Assembly (NCBI RefSeq): GCF_902859595.1
Contig: NZ_CADIJQ010000004.1
Coordinates: 310,001 to 374,000 of the forward strand
From: Achromobacter kerstersii
GTDB taxonomy: Bacteria; Pseudomonadota; Gammaproteobacteria; Burkholderiales; Burkholderiaceae_B
Direction: 5' to 3'
Length of the DNA stretch: 64,000 nucleotides
Shown here: positions 7,300 through 16,700 of the stretch, piece by piece
Numbering within the stretch: the stretch's first letter is position 1
How the letters are laid out: every line of letters starts with the position of its first letter
The notes under the pieces: model-generated
Seen by the model: the letters and a program-made list of their open reading frames with translations, nothing else
Told to the model about the DNA's origin: nothing
Databases searched by the model: none
Translations under genes and position numbers: made by a program

Positions 7300-9006
7300 A
7301 TGACTACGAGCACCGACGCCCTTCCCCTGCCCGCCGCCCGACTCCGTCCGGCCGCCGCTCGCCGGCGCGGCCGCGTGGCGGCCCTGGCCGCACTGCCGCT
7401 GCTGTTGTTCCTGCTGCTGTTCTTCGCCGGCCCCATTGCGGGTCTGCTCAGCAATGGGTTCAAGGGCGAGGACGGCGGCCTGACGCTGGCGCATTACCGG
7501 CATCTGCTGGACACCCCGATCTACCGCATCGTGCTGGGCAACACCTTCACGATTGCCGCGGCCGTCACCGTGTCTTGCGTGGTGCTGAGCTATCCGCTGG
7601 CCTATCTGATGGCGACGGTGTCGCCGACCGTGGCGCGCGTGCTGTTCTTTGCCGTGCTGTTGCCCTTCTGGTCCAGCGCGCTCGTGCGCACGTCGGCCTG
7701 GATTGCGTTGCTGGGCAAGAACGGGCCGCTCAATACGCTGCTGACCACCGTGGGCATTCTGGATCAGCCCATGGCGTTTCTGTACAACTTCACGGGTGTG
7801 ATGGTCGGCATGACGCATGTGCTCATGCCGTTTGTGGTGTTGCCGTTGTATGCGTCGTTCCGGTCGCTGGACGGCAGCCTGGTGCAGGCCGCGCAGAGCC
7901 TGGGCGCGGGGTCCGCGGGCATCTTCAGCCGCGTCATCCTGCCGCTGACAAGTCCCGGCGCGGTCGCAGGCGGCATCATCGTGTTCATGAACGCGGTGGG
8001 CTACTACATCACGCCGTCGCTGATGGGCGGCCCTGCCCAACGCATGGCGGCCGAACTCATCTCGCACAACATCACCGAAGAACTGAATTGGGGGCTGGCG
8101 TCGGCGCTGGCTGGCGTGCTGCTGGTGACGGTGCTGCTGTCGCTATGGCTGTTCAACCGGCTCTTCGGCTTAAACAACCTGATCAGCGCAAGCTCCGGCA
8201 AGGGCAGCAACCACACGGGCTACCGGCGCACGCCAGGCGGGCGCGTGGCGGCGCTGCTGGGCGTGGCCTGCGCGATCTTCCTGCTGCTGCCCATCGTCGT
8301 CGTGATTCCGATGAGCTTTGGCACGACGGACTTCCCGATCTTTCCGCCGCCCAGCTATGGCCTGCGCTGGTACGAGAACTTCTTCACCGACGGCAAGTGG
8401 CTGGCGGCGCTGGCCTCCAGCACCAAGATCGCCATGGTGGTGACGCTGCTGGCCACCGTGCTTGGCACCGCCGCCGCGCTGGGCGTCAGCCGGCTGGCCG
8501 CGCGCCGCCAGGGCTGGCTGGATGCCTTCTTCATCATTCCGATGTCGGTGCCGGCCATCGTCACGGCGGTGGCGCTGTACTACCTGTTTGCGCCCATCGG
8601 CTGGGTGGCGAACTCCATGGCGGTCATTCTGGGCCACACGGTGCTGGCCGCGCCCTACGTCTACATCACCATGCGCGCGGCGCTGCGCAGCCTGGACCCG
8701 AACCTGGAACTGGCCGCGCTGGGCATGGGCGCGTCGTGGCCACGCATGTTCCGGCTGGTGATGTTGCCCGCGCTGATTCCCAGCCTGGTCGGCGGCGCGG
8801 TGTTCGCCTTGGTGAGTTCGTTCGACGACGTCGTCATGGCGCTGTTCCTGACGACCATCCGCAACCGCACCCTGCCCAAACTCATGTTCGAAGGCCTGGC
8901 CAACGACTTCGACCCCACTGTGATCTCGGCCTCTTGCCTGCTGGTTGGGGCAACGGCGCTGATTCTGCTTGCCAACCTGCTGCTGCGCAGGAAGAAGGAA
9001 GACTGA
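7300..9006 (+). CDS. ABC transporter permease, two permease domains fused (PotB-PotC type)
   Basis: The 568-residue protein contains two complete inner-membrane permease halves. The first (about residues 25-290) carries an EAA-type loop around AQSLGAGSAGIFSRVILPL, and the second (about 310-565) has the matching loop ELAALGMGASWPRMFRLVMLPALIPS. Each half has about six hydrophobic segments. PotB and PotC are usually separate proteins, so this is a natural fusion. It follows the binding protein by 52 bases and is followed at once by the ATPase, completing an importer. Confidence 0.92.
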   Translation: MTTSTDALPLPAARLRPAAARRRGRVAALAALPLLLFLLLFFAGPIAGLLSNGFKGEDGGLTLAHYRHLLDTPIYRIVLGNTFTIAAAVTVSCVVLSYPLAYLMATVSPTVARVLFFAVLLPFWSSALVRTSAWIALLGKNGPLNTLLTTVGILDQPMAFLYNFTGVMVGMTHVLMPFVVLPLYASFRSLDGSLVQAAQSLGAGSAGIFSRVILPLTSPGAVAGGIIVFMNAVGYYITPSLMGGPAQRMAAELISHNITEELNWGLASALAGVLLVTVLLSLWLFNRLFGLNNLISASSGKGSNHTGYRRTPGGRVAALLGVACAIFLLLPIVVVIPMSFGTTDFPIFPPPSYGLRWYENFFTDGKWLAALASSTKIAMVVTLLATVLGTAAALGVSRLAARRQGWLDAFFIIPMSVPAIVTAVALYYLFAPIGWVANSMAVILGHTVLAAPYVYITMRAALRSLDPNLELAALGMGASWPRMFRLVMLPALIPSLVGGAVFALVSSFDDVVMALFLTTIRNRTLPKLMFEGLANDFDPTVISASCLLVGATALILLANLLLRRKKED

Positions 9007-9007
9007 T

Positions 9008-10081
9008 ATGCACACCGCTCATACAAACATGGCTGACATGCCGCTTGCCTCCGACATCCGTCCGCAACGCCCGCCTGAGCGCCAGGGCAAGGAGCTGGTC
9101 ATGACCGGCATCCACAAGCGCTATGGCGATTCCGTGGCGCTGCCCGAGGTGGACCTGACGGTCGCGCGCGGTGAATTCTGCACGCTGCTGGGCGCGTCGG
9201 GTTCGGGCAAGACGACGCTGTTGAAGATCATTGCAGGCTTCGAGACGCCTGACGCGGGCGTGGTGAAGATCGGCGGGCGCGACGTCACGCACACGCCAAT
9301 CTCGGACCGCAACATCGGCATGGTGTTTCAGAACTACGCGCTGTTTCCGCACATGAGCGTGTTCGAGAACGTGGCCTTCGCCTTGCGCATGCGGCGCTTG
9401 AATGAAGACGACATCCGCCGCCGCGTGGGGGAAGCGTTGGAGCTGGTGAGCCTGACTCCGCTGCAAGACCGCAAGCCCGGCGCGCTGTCGGGCGGCCAGC
9501 AACAGCGCGTGGCGTTGGCGCGCGCGCTGGTGTTCACCCCCGACATTCTGTTGATGGACGAGCCGCTGGGCGCGCTGGACAAGAACCTGCGCCAGGCCAT
9601 CCAGCTGCAACTGCGCCGCTTGCATCAAGACCTGGGGCTGACGGTGGTGTTTGTGACGCACGATCAGGAAGAGGCCATGAACCTGTCTGACCGCATCGTG
9701 ATTCTGGAGCAAGGCCGCATCGTCGAAGCCGGCTCGCCGGAAGGTTTGTACCGCCAGCCCGCCAGCGCGTTTGTGGCGGGGTTCTTGGGCGAATGCAATT
9801 TTCTGCCGGCGGCCAACACCAGTACCGATGCCACCCTGGGCGTGCGGCCCGAGCACCTGCGCCTGGGCAGCCAGCTGGGCGGCGCGGACGTGCGTCACGC
9901 GGGCCGCGTCGTCGCCGCAACTTTCTGCGGCCTGCACTGGAAAGTGTTCATCGAAGCCTTCGACAAGGTCATCCTGGCGTATGCGCCACTGGGCATCGAC
10001 GCGGCCGAGCGCACACCGGGCCAAGCCGTGACGTGGGGCTTTCACCCCACCGACGCGATGGAATTTTCCGCCGCAGCATGA
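9008..10081 (+). CDS. ABC transporter ATP-binding protein (PotA-like)
   Basis: The 357-residue protein has Walker A GASGSGKTT, Q-loop, signature LSGGQQQRVALARAL, Walker B ILLMDEP and a switch histidine in VFVTHDQEEAM. The C-terminal ~90 residues resemble a short TOBE-type regulatory domain. The ATG at 9008 begins one base after the permease stop, indicating translational coupling; a second possible start lies at residue 8 or nearer the conserved GIHKRYGD. It energises the adjacent fused permease. Confidence 0.93.
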   Translation: MHTAHTNMADMPLASDIRPQRPPERQGKELVMTGIHKRYGDSVALPEVDLTVARGEFCTLLGASGSGKTTLLKIIAGFETPDAGVVKIGGRDVTHTPISDRNIGMVFQNYALFPHMSVFENVAFALRMRRLNEDDIRRRVGEALELVSLTPLQDRKPGALSGGQQQRVALARALVFTPDILLMDEPLGALDKNLRQAIQLQLRRLHQDLGLTVVFVTHDQEEAMNLSDRIVILEQGRIVEAGSPEGLYRQPASAFVAGFLGECNFLPAANTSTDATLGVRPEHLRLGSQLGGADVRHAGRVVAATFCGLHWKVFIEAFDKVILAYAPLGIDAAERTPGQAVTWGFHPTDAMEFSAAA

Positions 10082-10845
10082 CGAGCGCCACGCCTTCCTC
10101 TTGCAGCAACGACGCGCCGCGCATTCTGGCGGCGGGCGATGGCACGCTGCTGGTCGAATTCGCCAACTGCATCGACGCCGACACCAATGCGCGCGTGCTA
10201 GCGCTGGCGCAGGCGCTACGGGCGCAGCAGCGCAAGACGCGCGGCGTACTGGGCGTGGTGCCGGCCTATCGCTCGCTAAGCGTCCGCTTTGACCCGCTGA
10301 CGATCAGCCCTGCCGCGGTGCGTGAAGTGATTGCGCATTGCCTGGACGCGTCGGCCATCGCCATCCACACCACGCCGCGCCGCTGGGACGTGCCCGTCTG
10401 CTACGGCGGCGCGCATGGCGAAGACCTGCACGCGCTGGCGGAACGTCATCAGCTGGCGCCCGCCCAAGTCATCGCGCGCCACAGCGCGCCGGTGTACCGC
10501 GTGTTCATGGTGGGGTTCATGCCGGGCTTTGCCTACCTGGGCGGGCTGGACCCCAGCCTGCACACGCCGCGGCGCGCCATGCCGCGCGCACATACGCCTG
10601 CCGGCAGCGTGAACATTGGCGGCCAGCAAACCGCCATCGCCTCGGTGCCTGGCCCCAGCGGCTGGCATTTGATCGGGCGCACGCCGTGGCGCAGTTTTGA
10701 CTTACGCCATGCCAATCCCTTTCTGTTTGAAGCGGGCGACGAGATCGTGTTCACGCCGATCAGCGAAGACGAATTCGCGCACATCGACGCCTTGCATGCT
10801 GATCCCAGCTACCGGCCGCAGCCGCGCACCGGAGGCCACGCATGA
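10078..10845 (+). CDS. pxpB: 5-oxoprolinase subunit B (KipI family)
   Basis: The 255-residue protein shows KipI/PxpB motifs: GDGTLLVEF near the N-terminus, RSLSVRFDP, then FMVGFMPGFAYLGGLD and GSVNIGGQQTAI. With PxpA and PxpC it makes the ATP-dependent 5-oxoprolinase. The ATG overlaps the ATPase stop as ATGA, showing coupling of oxoprolinase subunits to the transporter. It is a little longer than the usual ~220-240 residues because of an N-terminal stretch of about 12 residues before the conserved region. Confidence 0.92.
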   Translation: MTSATPSSCSNDAPRILAAGDGTLLVEFANCIDADTNARVLALAQALRAQQRKTRGVLGVVPAYRSLSVRFDPLTISPAAVREVIAHCLDASAIAIHTTPRRWDVPVCYGGAHGEDLHALAERHQLAPAQVIARHSAPVYRVFMVGFMPGFAYLGGLDPSLHTPRRAMPRAHTPAGSVNIGGQQTAIASVPGPSGWHLIGRTPWRSFDLRHANPFLFEAGDEIVFTPISEDEFAHIDALHADPSYRPQPRTGGHA

Positions 10846-11843
10846 GCGCGCGGCTGCACATCGTTGCGCCCGGCATGCTGACCACCGTGCAAGACCTGGG
10901 CCGGCCCGGCTATGAACACATGGGCGTGCCGCCGTCGGGCGCGATGGACCCGGGCGCGCTGCGTCTGGCGAATGCGCTGGCGGGCAACCCCGGCGATCTT
11001 GCCGCGCTGGAATTCACGGTGACGGGCGGCCGGCTGCGCGTGCTGGACGCCGACTGCACCCTGGCGTTTGCAGGCAGCGCCGCGCTGCATGTGTCGGCGG
11101 CGGGCGGCTTGCCGGCGCGCGCGTTGGCGCCGTGGCAGTCGCACCGCGTGCCGGCCGGCGCCACCTTGACCATCGGGCCACTTGCGCGCGGCATGCGCGG
11201 CTACCTGGCGGCAAGCGGCGGCATCGCGGTGGAGCCGGTGCTGGGCAGCGCGTCCACGCTCACGCGCGCTGGCCTGGGCGGGATCGAAGGCCGAGCGTTA
11301 AAGCGCGATGACATCCTGCCCATCGGCCGCGCCCGCGCGCCGTTCCAGCGGCGCTGGGTGCCGTTGCGCCACACCGCGTGGTTCTATCGCGATGCCCCCA
11401 TCGGCGTCATCCTTGGGCCGCAGCAAGATCACTTTTCCGCCAGCGAGATCCGCCGCTTTTTGAGCGCCACCTATCGGCTGGCGCCGCAGTCCGACCGCAT
11501 GGGCTTGCGCCTGGACGGCCCCGCCATCGCGCACGCCCAGGGCGCTGATATCATCACCGACCCCATCGCGGCAGGCAGCATCCAGATCCCTGGCGCGGGC
11601 CAGCCCCTGATCGCCATGAATGACCGTCAAACCACCGGCGGCTACCCCAAGATTGCCACCGTCATCAGCGCCGACCTTCCGCGCCTGGCGCAGATGCGGC
11701 CGGGGCAGCCGCTGCGATTCGAAGCGATGGATGCGGCCGCCGCCATAGAACGCTTGCGCTCTGATACGCAATGGCTGGACACTCGCGAACGCGAGCTGCG
11801 CGCCGATCCGAACTTCCCCATCTTCCCTCTTCTGCTTCCGTGA
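10842..11843 (+). CDS. pxpC: 5-oxoprolinase subunit C (KipA/biotin-dependent carboxylase-like family)
   Basis: The 333-residue protein contains APGMLTTVQDLGRPGYEHMG, GAMDPGALRLANALAGN and the late MNDRQTTGGYPKIATV motif, all diagnostic of the KipA/PxpC family (allophanate-hydrolase-subunit-2-like fold). It overlaps pxpB by ATGA. With PxpA encoded on the other side of the transporter, all three oxoprolinase subunits are present. Confidence 0.93.
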   Translation: MSARLHIVAPGMLTTVQDLGRPGYEHMGVPPSGAMDPGALRLANALAGNPGDLAALEFTVTGGRLRVLDADCTLAFAGSAALHVSAAGGLPARALAPWQSHRVPAGATLTIGPLARGMRGYLAASGGIAVEPVLGSASTLTRAGLGGIEGRALKRDDILPIGRARAPFQRRWVPLRHTAWFYRDAPIGVILGPQQDHFSASEIRRFLSATYRLAPQSDRMGLRLDGPAIAHAQGADIITDPIAAGSIQIPGAGQPLIAMNDRQTTGGYPKIATVISADLPRLAQMRPGQPLRFEAMDAAAAIERLRSDTQWLDTRERELRADPNFPIFPLLLP

Positions 11844-11848
11844 TTCCT

Positions 11849-12550
11849 ATGCCACCCACCCCTGCCATGGAACGCCCCGCACGCGCGGCCGCACCGGTTG
11901 CCACCAGCGCCGCTGATGACTCGCGCGATCTGGTCGATGAAGCCTATTCGACGTTGTTGGACATGATCCAGCTGGGCCAGCTGCCCATCAACCAGCCCTT
12001 GCAGGAGCGCAATCTGGCCAGTGCGCTGGGCGTCTCGCGCACGCCGCTGCGCGAAGCAATGAGCCGCTTGATTGGCGGCGGCTTCGCGGTGCGCACGGCG
12101 CGCGGGCAATTGATCGTGCCCGAGCCCACGCTGCGCCAGTATCTTGAGATCTTTCAAATGCGTCTGCTGCTGGAAGGCGACGCAGCCGCCGCCGCCGCCA
12201 CGCGCATGACGCCCGAGCAGGCCGCCGCGATTCTTGAGCAGGTCAGCGAGATCAAACGCCGCCAGCATTCCACTCATGAAGAGAATCACCGCGTCGACAA
12301 CCTGCTGCACGACAGCATTGCAGCAGCCAGCGGCAACCGCTTGATGGCGCAGGCTATTCACGACCTGCGCATCAAGGCGCGCTGCTTTGATCAGAACGGC
12401 GCGCCCGAGCGGCTGATTCCCTGTTGCGATGAGCACATGGATGTTCTGCAAGCCATCCTGGACCGCAACCCCGAGGCCGCGCGCGCGGCCATGCAGCGGC
12501 ACCTAAGCAATGTGCGCGTGGGCTTGGTGGCGCGGCACACCGAACTCTAG
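11849..12550 (+). CDS. GntR-family regulator, FCD (FadR-like) subfamily
   Basis: The 233-residue protein has an N-terminal winged helix (LQERNLASALGVSRTPLREA, about residues 50-75) and an all-helical FCD ligand domain with the usual metal-site pattern (residues ~110-225, including LLHDSIAAASGN and CDEHMDVLQAI). The ATG at 11849 lies 5 bases after the pxpC stop; an in-frame GTG at 11840 overlaps the stop and an ATG at 11867 is also possible. As the cluster regulator it is the best candidate to bind the palindrome at 6098-6120. Confidence 0.9.
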   Translation: MPPTPAMERPARAAAPVATSAADDSRDLVDEAYSTLLDMIQLGQLPINQPLQERNLASALGVSRTPLREAMSRLIGGGFAVRTARGQLIVPEPTLRQYLEIFQMRLLLEGDAAAAAATRMTPEQAAAILEQVSEIKRRQHSTHEENHRVDNLLHDSIAAASGNRLMAQAIHDLRIKARCFDQNGAPERLIPCCDEHMDVLQAILDRNPEAARAAMQRHLSNVRVGLVARHTEL

Positions 12551-12570
12551 GGTGCATTTCCCATTCCGCT

Positions 12571-12600
12571 TTCCGCCTTCCGAACATTCCGCCTTCCGAA
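12571..12600. repeat. Two copies of a 14-bp direct repeat (TTCCGCCTTCCGAA)
   Basis: Copies at 12571-12584 and 12587-12600 with a 16-bp period lie in the 82-bp gap between the GntR and dehydrogenase genes. No function is evident. Confidence 0.75.
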
Positions 12601-12632
12601 TTTTGCCCCCCACTTCGCCTCTCCGACTCCGC

Positions 12633-13574
12633 ATGCAGCCTTCGCCCCCCCTCCTCATCATCATGAACCCGGTCACGCAGGCCGACCGGGACCAGATCGC
12701 CCAGCACTTCGAGGTGATCTTCGCGCCCACGCCGGAACAGTATGCAGACGCCGTCGCCGCGCACGCCGCACGCGTTGACGTCGTTCTGACGATCGGCGCC
12801 ATCGGCCTGACTGCGCAACAGATCGACGCGCTGCCCAATCTGAAAATGATTTATTCGATGGGCGCGGGCTACGAGAAGATCGACCTGGCGCACGCCAGGC
12901 TGCGCGGCGTGAAGGTCGCCAACGGCGCGGGCACCAATGACAGCTGTGTGGCGGACCACGCCATGGGGCTGATGATTGCCGTCATCCGCGGCATTCCCCG
13001 CCTGGATCAGCTCACGCGCCAAGGCGTCTGGCGCACCCAGGTGCCGCTGCCGCCGAACGTGTCCGGCAAGAAGCTGGGCATCGTGGGCTTGGGCGGCATC
13101 GGCGAAAAGGTGGCGACGCGCGCGCTGGCGTTCGAGATGGAGATCGGCTACTTCAACCGCCGTCCCCGCGCTGGCGCCACGCACCGGTACTTTTCAACGC
13201 TGGATGAACTGGCGCAATGGGCCGACGTGCTGCTCGTCGCCATCCCGGGCGGCGATTCGACGTATCACCTGATCAACGCTGATGTCCTCGCGCAACTGGG
13301 CGCGAACGGGTACCTGATCAACATCGCGCGTGGCAGCGTGGTGGACACGGCCGCGCTGGAACGCGCGCTGCGCGAACAAACGATTGCCGGCGCGGCGCTG
13401 GATGTTTACGAAGGCGAACCGCAGTTGCCCGCAGGGCTGGCGGATCTGACCAACCTGGTGCTGACGCCGCATGTGGCCGGCTGGTCGCCCGAGGCCATGC
13501 AACTGATGGTGGACAAGTTCCTGGAAAACGCCCGCCGCCTATATGCCGGGGAACCGCTGCTTACCCCGATTTAA
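12633..13574 (+). CDS. D-isomer-specific 2-hydroxyacid dehydrogenase
   Basis: The 313-residue protein has a Rossmann NAD(P)-binding motif GLGGIGEK (about residues 155-162) and the catalytic Arg, Glu and His expected of the family: NIARGSVVD, DVYEGEP and LTPHVAGWS. Members reduce glyoxylate, hydroxypyruvate or longer 2-oxo acids. The start at 12633 gives the family-like MQPSPPLLIIMNPV; an alternative ATG is ten codons on. It closes the rightward run that begins with the ABC transporter, so it may handle a 2-oxo acid derived from the transported compound (inference). Confidence 0.9.
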   Translation: MQPSPPLLIIMNPVTQADRDQIAQHFEVIFAPTPEQYADAVAAHAARVDVVLTIGAIGLTAQQIDALPNLKMIYSMGAGYEKIDLAHARLRGVKVANGAGTNDSCVADHAMGLMIAVIRGIPRLDQLTRQGVWRTQVPLPPNVSGKKLGIVGLGGIGEKVATRALAFEMEIGYFNRRPRAGATHRYFSTLDELAQWADVLLVAIPGGDSTYHLINADVLAQLGANGYLINIARGSVVDTAALERALREQTIAGAALDVYEGEPQLPAGLADLTNLVLTPHVAGWSPEAMQLMVDKFLENARRLYAGEPLLTPI

Positions 13575-13644
13575 GACATCGGTGTGACGGCATTACGCCA
13601 GTGTGGCGCCCATGTAACTACCCAGTTTCAGTTATTTCTAAAAT

Positions 13645-13734
13645 TTGTTACAGGATTTAAAATGTTGCGTAATAATCCGATACAACCGGGCTGACTCAAG
13701 GGGAGCAGCCTACGCCTCCCATTAATAGGCTGCT
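13645..13734 (+). promoter_or_regulatory. AT-rich promoter and structured leader of the autotransporter gene
   Basis: The only AT-rich stretch in this neighbourhood holds TTGTTA (13645) and TAATAA (13670), a possible but widely spaced (19 bp) sigma-70 pair. Just before the start codon AGCAGCCTA (13704-13712) pairs perfectly with TAGGCTGCT (13726-13734). The purine-rich AAGGGGAG (13698-13705) could instead pair with CTCCC (13716-13720). The two hairpins exclude each other and both touch the translation start. Confidence 0.55.
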
Positions 13735-16700
13735 ATGAATAAAACCTTCTGCTCCATTTGGAATCCGTCCCTGGGCGCCTGGGTCGCCGCGCCAGAAACC
13801 GCAAGGGTCAGGGGCAAGAGCGCTACCCGTGGAGCAGCAGGCCACATCGCAGGGCCACAAACACGCAGCATGCCGCGCAAGCGCAGCCTGGTGGTCGCCA
13901 TGGCGGCGGTGTGCGGATTATTCGGCTATTTGCCTGCGGCGCAGGCTACGTGCAGCCCGGGATTTAGCACGGGCGCGAGGGTCATCTGCACGGGCTTCGA
14001 CTTCAGCCTCAATTCGTTCTTCAGCAATATGGATGTCACGGTGGCCTCCGGCGCGGAGGTCAACGTGATACTGGGCGATCCAAGTGCCTTGACGTTGAGC
14101 GGCAACAACACACGGTTTACTAACCTCGGCACGGTTCAGCCGTCGGGGAACCCCAGCACAATGTTGGCCTCTGGCGTCACCATCGGGAATGCCAACAACA
14201 GCATTGTGAGCGTCACAAACCTGGGAGTTATCAAAGGTACCGTGGGGGTGCTGGGCGTCAACCTGCCTACTGTTCAGGGCGTGGCGCTGAATATCCAGAA
14301 CGGCGCCTTCGGCACCACGACGGTCACCAATTCGGGGACCCTTTCATCGATGCCCCTGCTGGGGATTTCTATGGCGACCGCCGATGCGCCTGTCGTGGCG
14401 ATCTCGGGCGGCGGCCAGGTCAGCATGACGAACACCGGCACCATTGCCGGCCGCGTGGCGTTCGAAGCATCGGCGGGCGGCAACGAATTCACCAACACCG
14501 GCACAATCGCGGGCAGCGTGTCTCTAGGCGCCGGGAAAGGCCCGAACCAATTCACCGCGATTACGGGCTCATGGGTGAGTCAAGGCGCCGGCCTGATGGA
14601 TGCCCTTCCGGTTCAGAACTCGACGACAATGGCGTTCGCGAAAGCCGGCCTGGTCGATGGCGGCGTGGGCGGCAACAACACCCTGACGCTGCAAAACGCC
14701 ATCGGTGGCGGTTCCGGCACCGCCGGTTCGGGCTCCATTTCCTCCGCCACCTACGTCAACTTCACCAACCTGATCGTCCGCAGCGGCACGTGGAACCTGT
14801 CCGGCCCGGTCCTGACAGGCACCACCACCACCACGCTCAATGGCGGCCGGCTGATCGTCGACAACGCAGCGGCGCTGGGCGCCGGCGCGGTGACCGCCAA
14901 CGGCGGCGCCTTGCTAGCGGGCGCGTCGACCCTGACCCTGAGTAACGCGATAGGGTTGGGCGTCAGTGGCTTGACCGTATCCGGTAGCAACGCGCTCATC
15001 CTCGGTGGCGTGCTATCGGGTGCGGGCGGCTTGACCCAGAGCGGATCGGGCACCCTGACGCTGCAGGCCGACAACACCTACGCGGGGACCACCACCGTGT
15101 CGGGCGGCATCCTGCAACTCGGAACAGGCGGCACGACGGGTAGCCTTGGCACGGGCGCCATCGTGAACAATGGCCAGGTCGCCCTGGTCCGTTCCAACAA
15201 CGCAACGCTCAGCAACGCCTTCAGCGGTGCCGGCACCATCGTTAAAAATGGTACTGGCGTTGCGTCACTGACTGGCGATAGCAGCGCCTTTACGGGCTCA
15301 ACGACCGTGTCCAGCGGCGGACTGACCGTCTCGAATAAGTTAGGCGGCGACGTCACCGTGTCTCTCGGGGCCACGCTAGCGGGTTCCGGCACGATCAGTG
15401 GAAACGTTGGCGTGTCGGGCGGCACCTTGCAAGGGACGCAAGGCCAGACATTGACGATCGGTGGCAATCTGGACGTATCGGACGCCCAGATCAATGTGGC
15501 ATTGGGCGCTGCGGGGTCATCTGCCGCCTTGTTCGATGTGGGCGGCTCCGTGACACTCGACAATGCCACCCTGAATGTGACGGATCTGGGCGGACTCGGC
15601 ACAGGTGTCTACCGCCTGTTCGACTACGGCACGACGGCGAGTGGCTCAGTGCGCTTCGGGTCGATGCCCGCCGGGGTCGGCGCGGGCAGTCTGGGGCTAC
15701 AGTTCCTCTGGGGCAAGGTCAATCTGGTGTCCACCGTCGGCACGGTGTTCGACTACTGGGATGGCGACACCGCCGGCTCGCACACCAACGGCGCCGTCAA
15801 CGGCGGTTCGGGCGTCTGGAACGCCAGCAACAGCAACTGGACCACGTCCGATGGCGCGACGAACGGCACGTTCGCAACGCCGTCCTTTGCCACGTTCAAG
15901 GGCGTGGCGGGCGTCGTGACCGTGGATGCCAGCGCGGGCGCAATCGGCGTCAAAGGCATCACGATCGGCACGGACGGCTACGTCATTGAAGGCGATTCCA
16001 TCGCGCTGCAAGGCGGCAGCCAGACGACGATAGGGGTCGGCAACGGCACCCCGGCCAGCAGCGCCTTCACCGGCACCATCAACGCATCGCTGACCGGTGC
16101 AAGCAAGCTGTTCAAGTCCGACTACGGCACCCTGGTGCTGGGCGGCAACAACACCTACACCGGCGGCACCGACATTCAGTTCGGCACGCTGTCGGTCTCG
16201 GCCGACAACAACCTGGGCGCCGCCAACACCGGCGTGGCGATGGTTGGCGGCACGCTGGCCACCACGGCCAGCTTCAACACCAACCGCAATATCGCGCTGA
16301 CGCAAGACGGCGCCATCAACGTCGCGACTGGCACGCAACTGGGCCTGACCGGCACCGTATCGGGCTCGGGCGCTCTCATCAAGCAGGGCGCTGGCACGCT
16401 GGAGCTGACCGGCGCCAACACCTACGGCAGCACGCGTGTGCAAGCCGGCACGCTGATCGGCAACAGCGCATCCATCCGCGGCGATTTGCAGAACGCCGGC
16501 ACCGTCATCTTCGACCAAACGTGGGATGACAGCGTGTCTGGCATGCTGCTCGGCTCCGGCGCCATCACCAAGCGCGGCGCGGGCATATTGACGCTGAATG
16601 GCCTGAACACGCTGAATTGGAAAATCGAAGACGGCACGCTGGTCAGCGACGTTACCCGATACTCGGCCAACGCCACCATCGGCGCTGCCGGTACCCTGCG

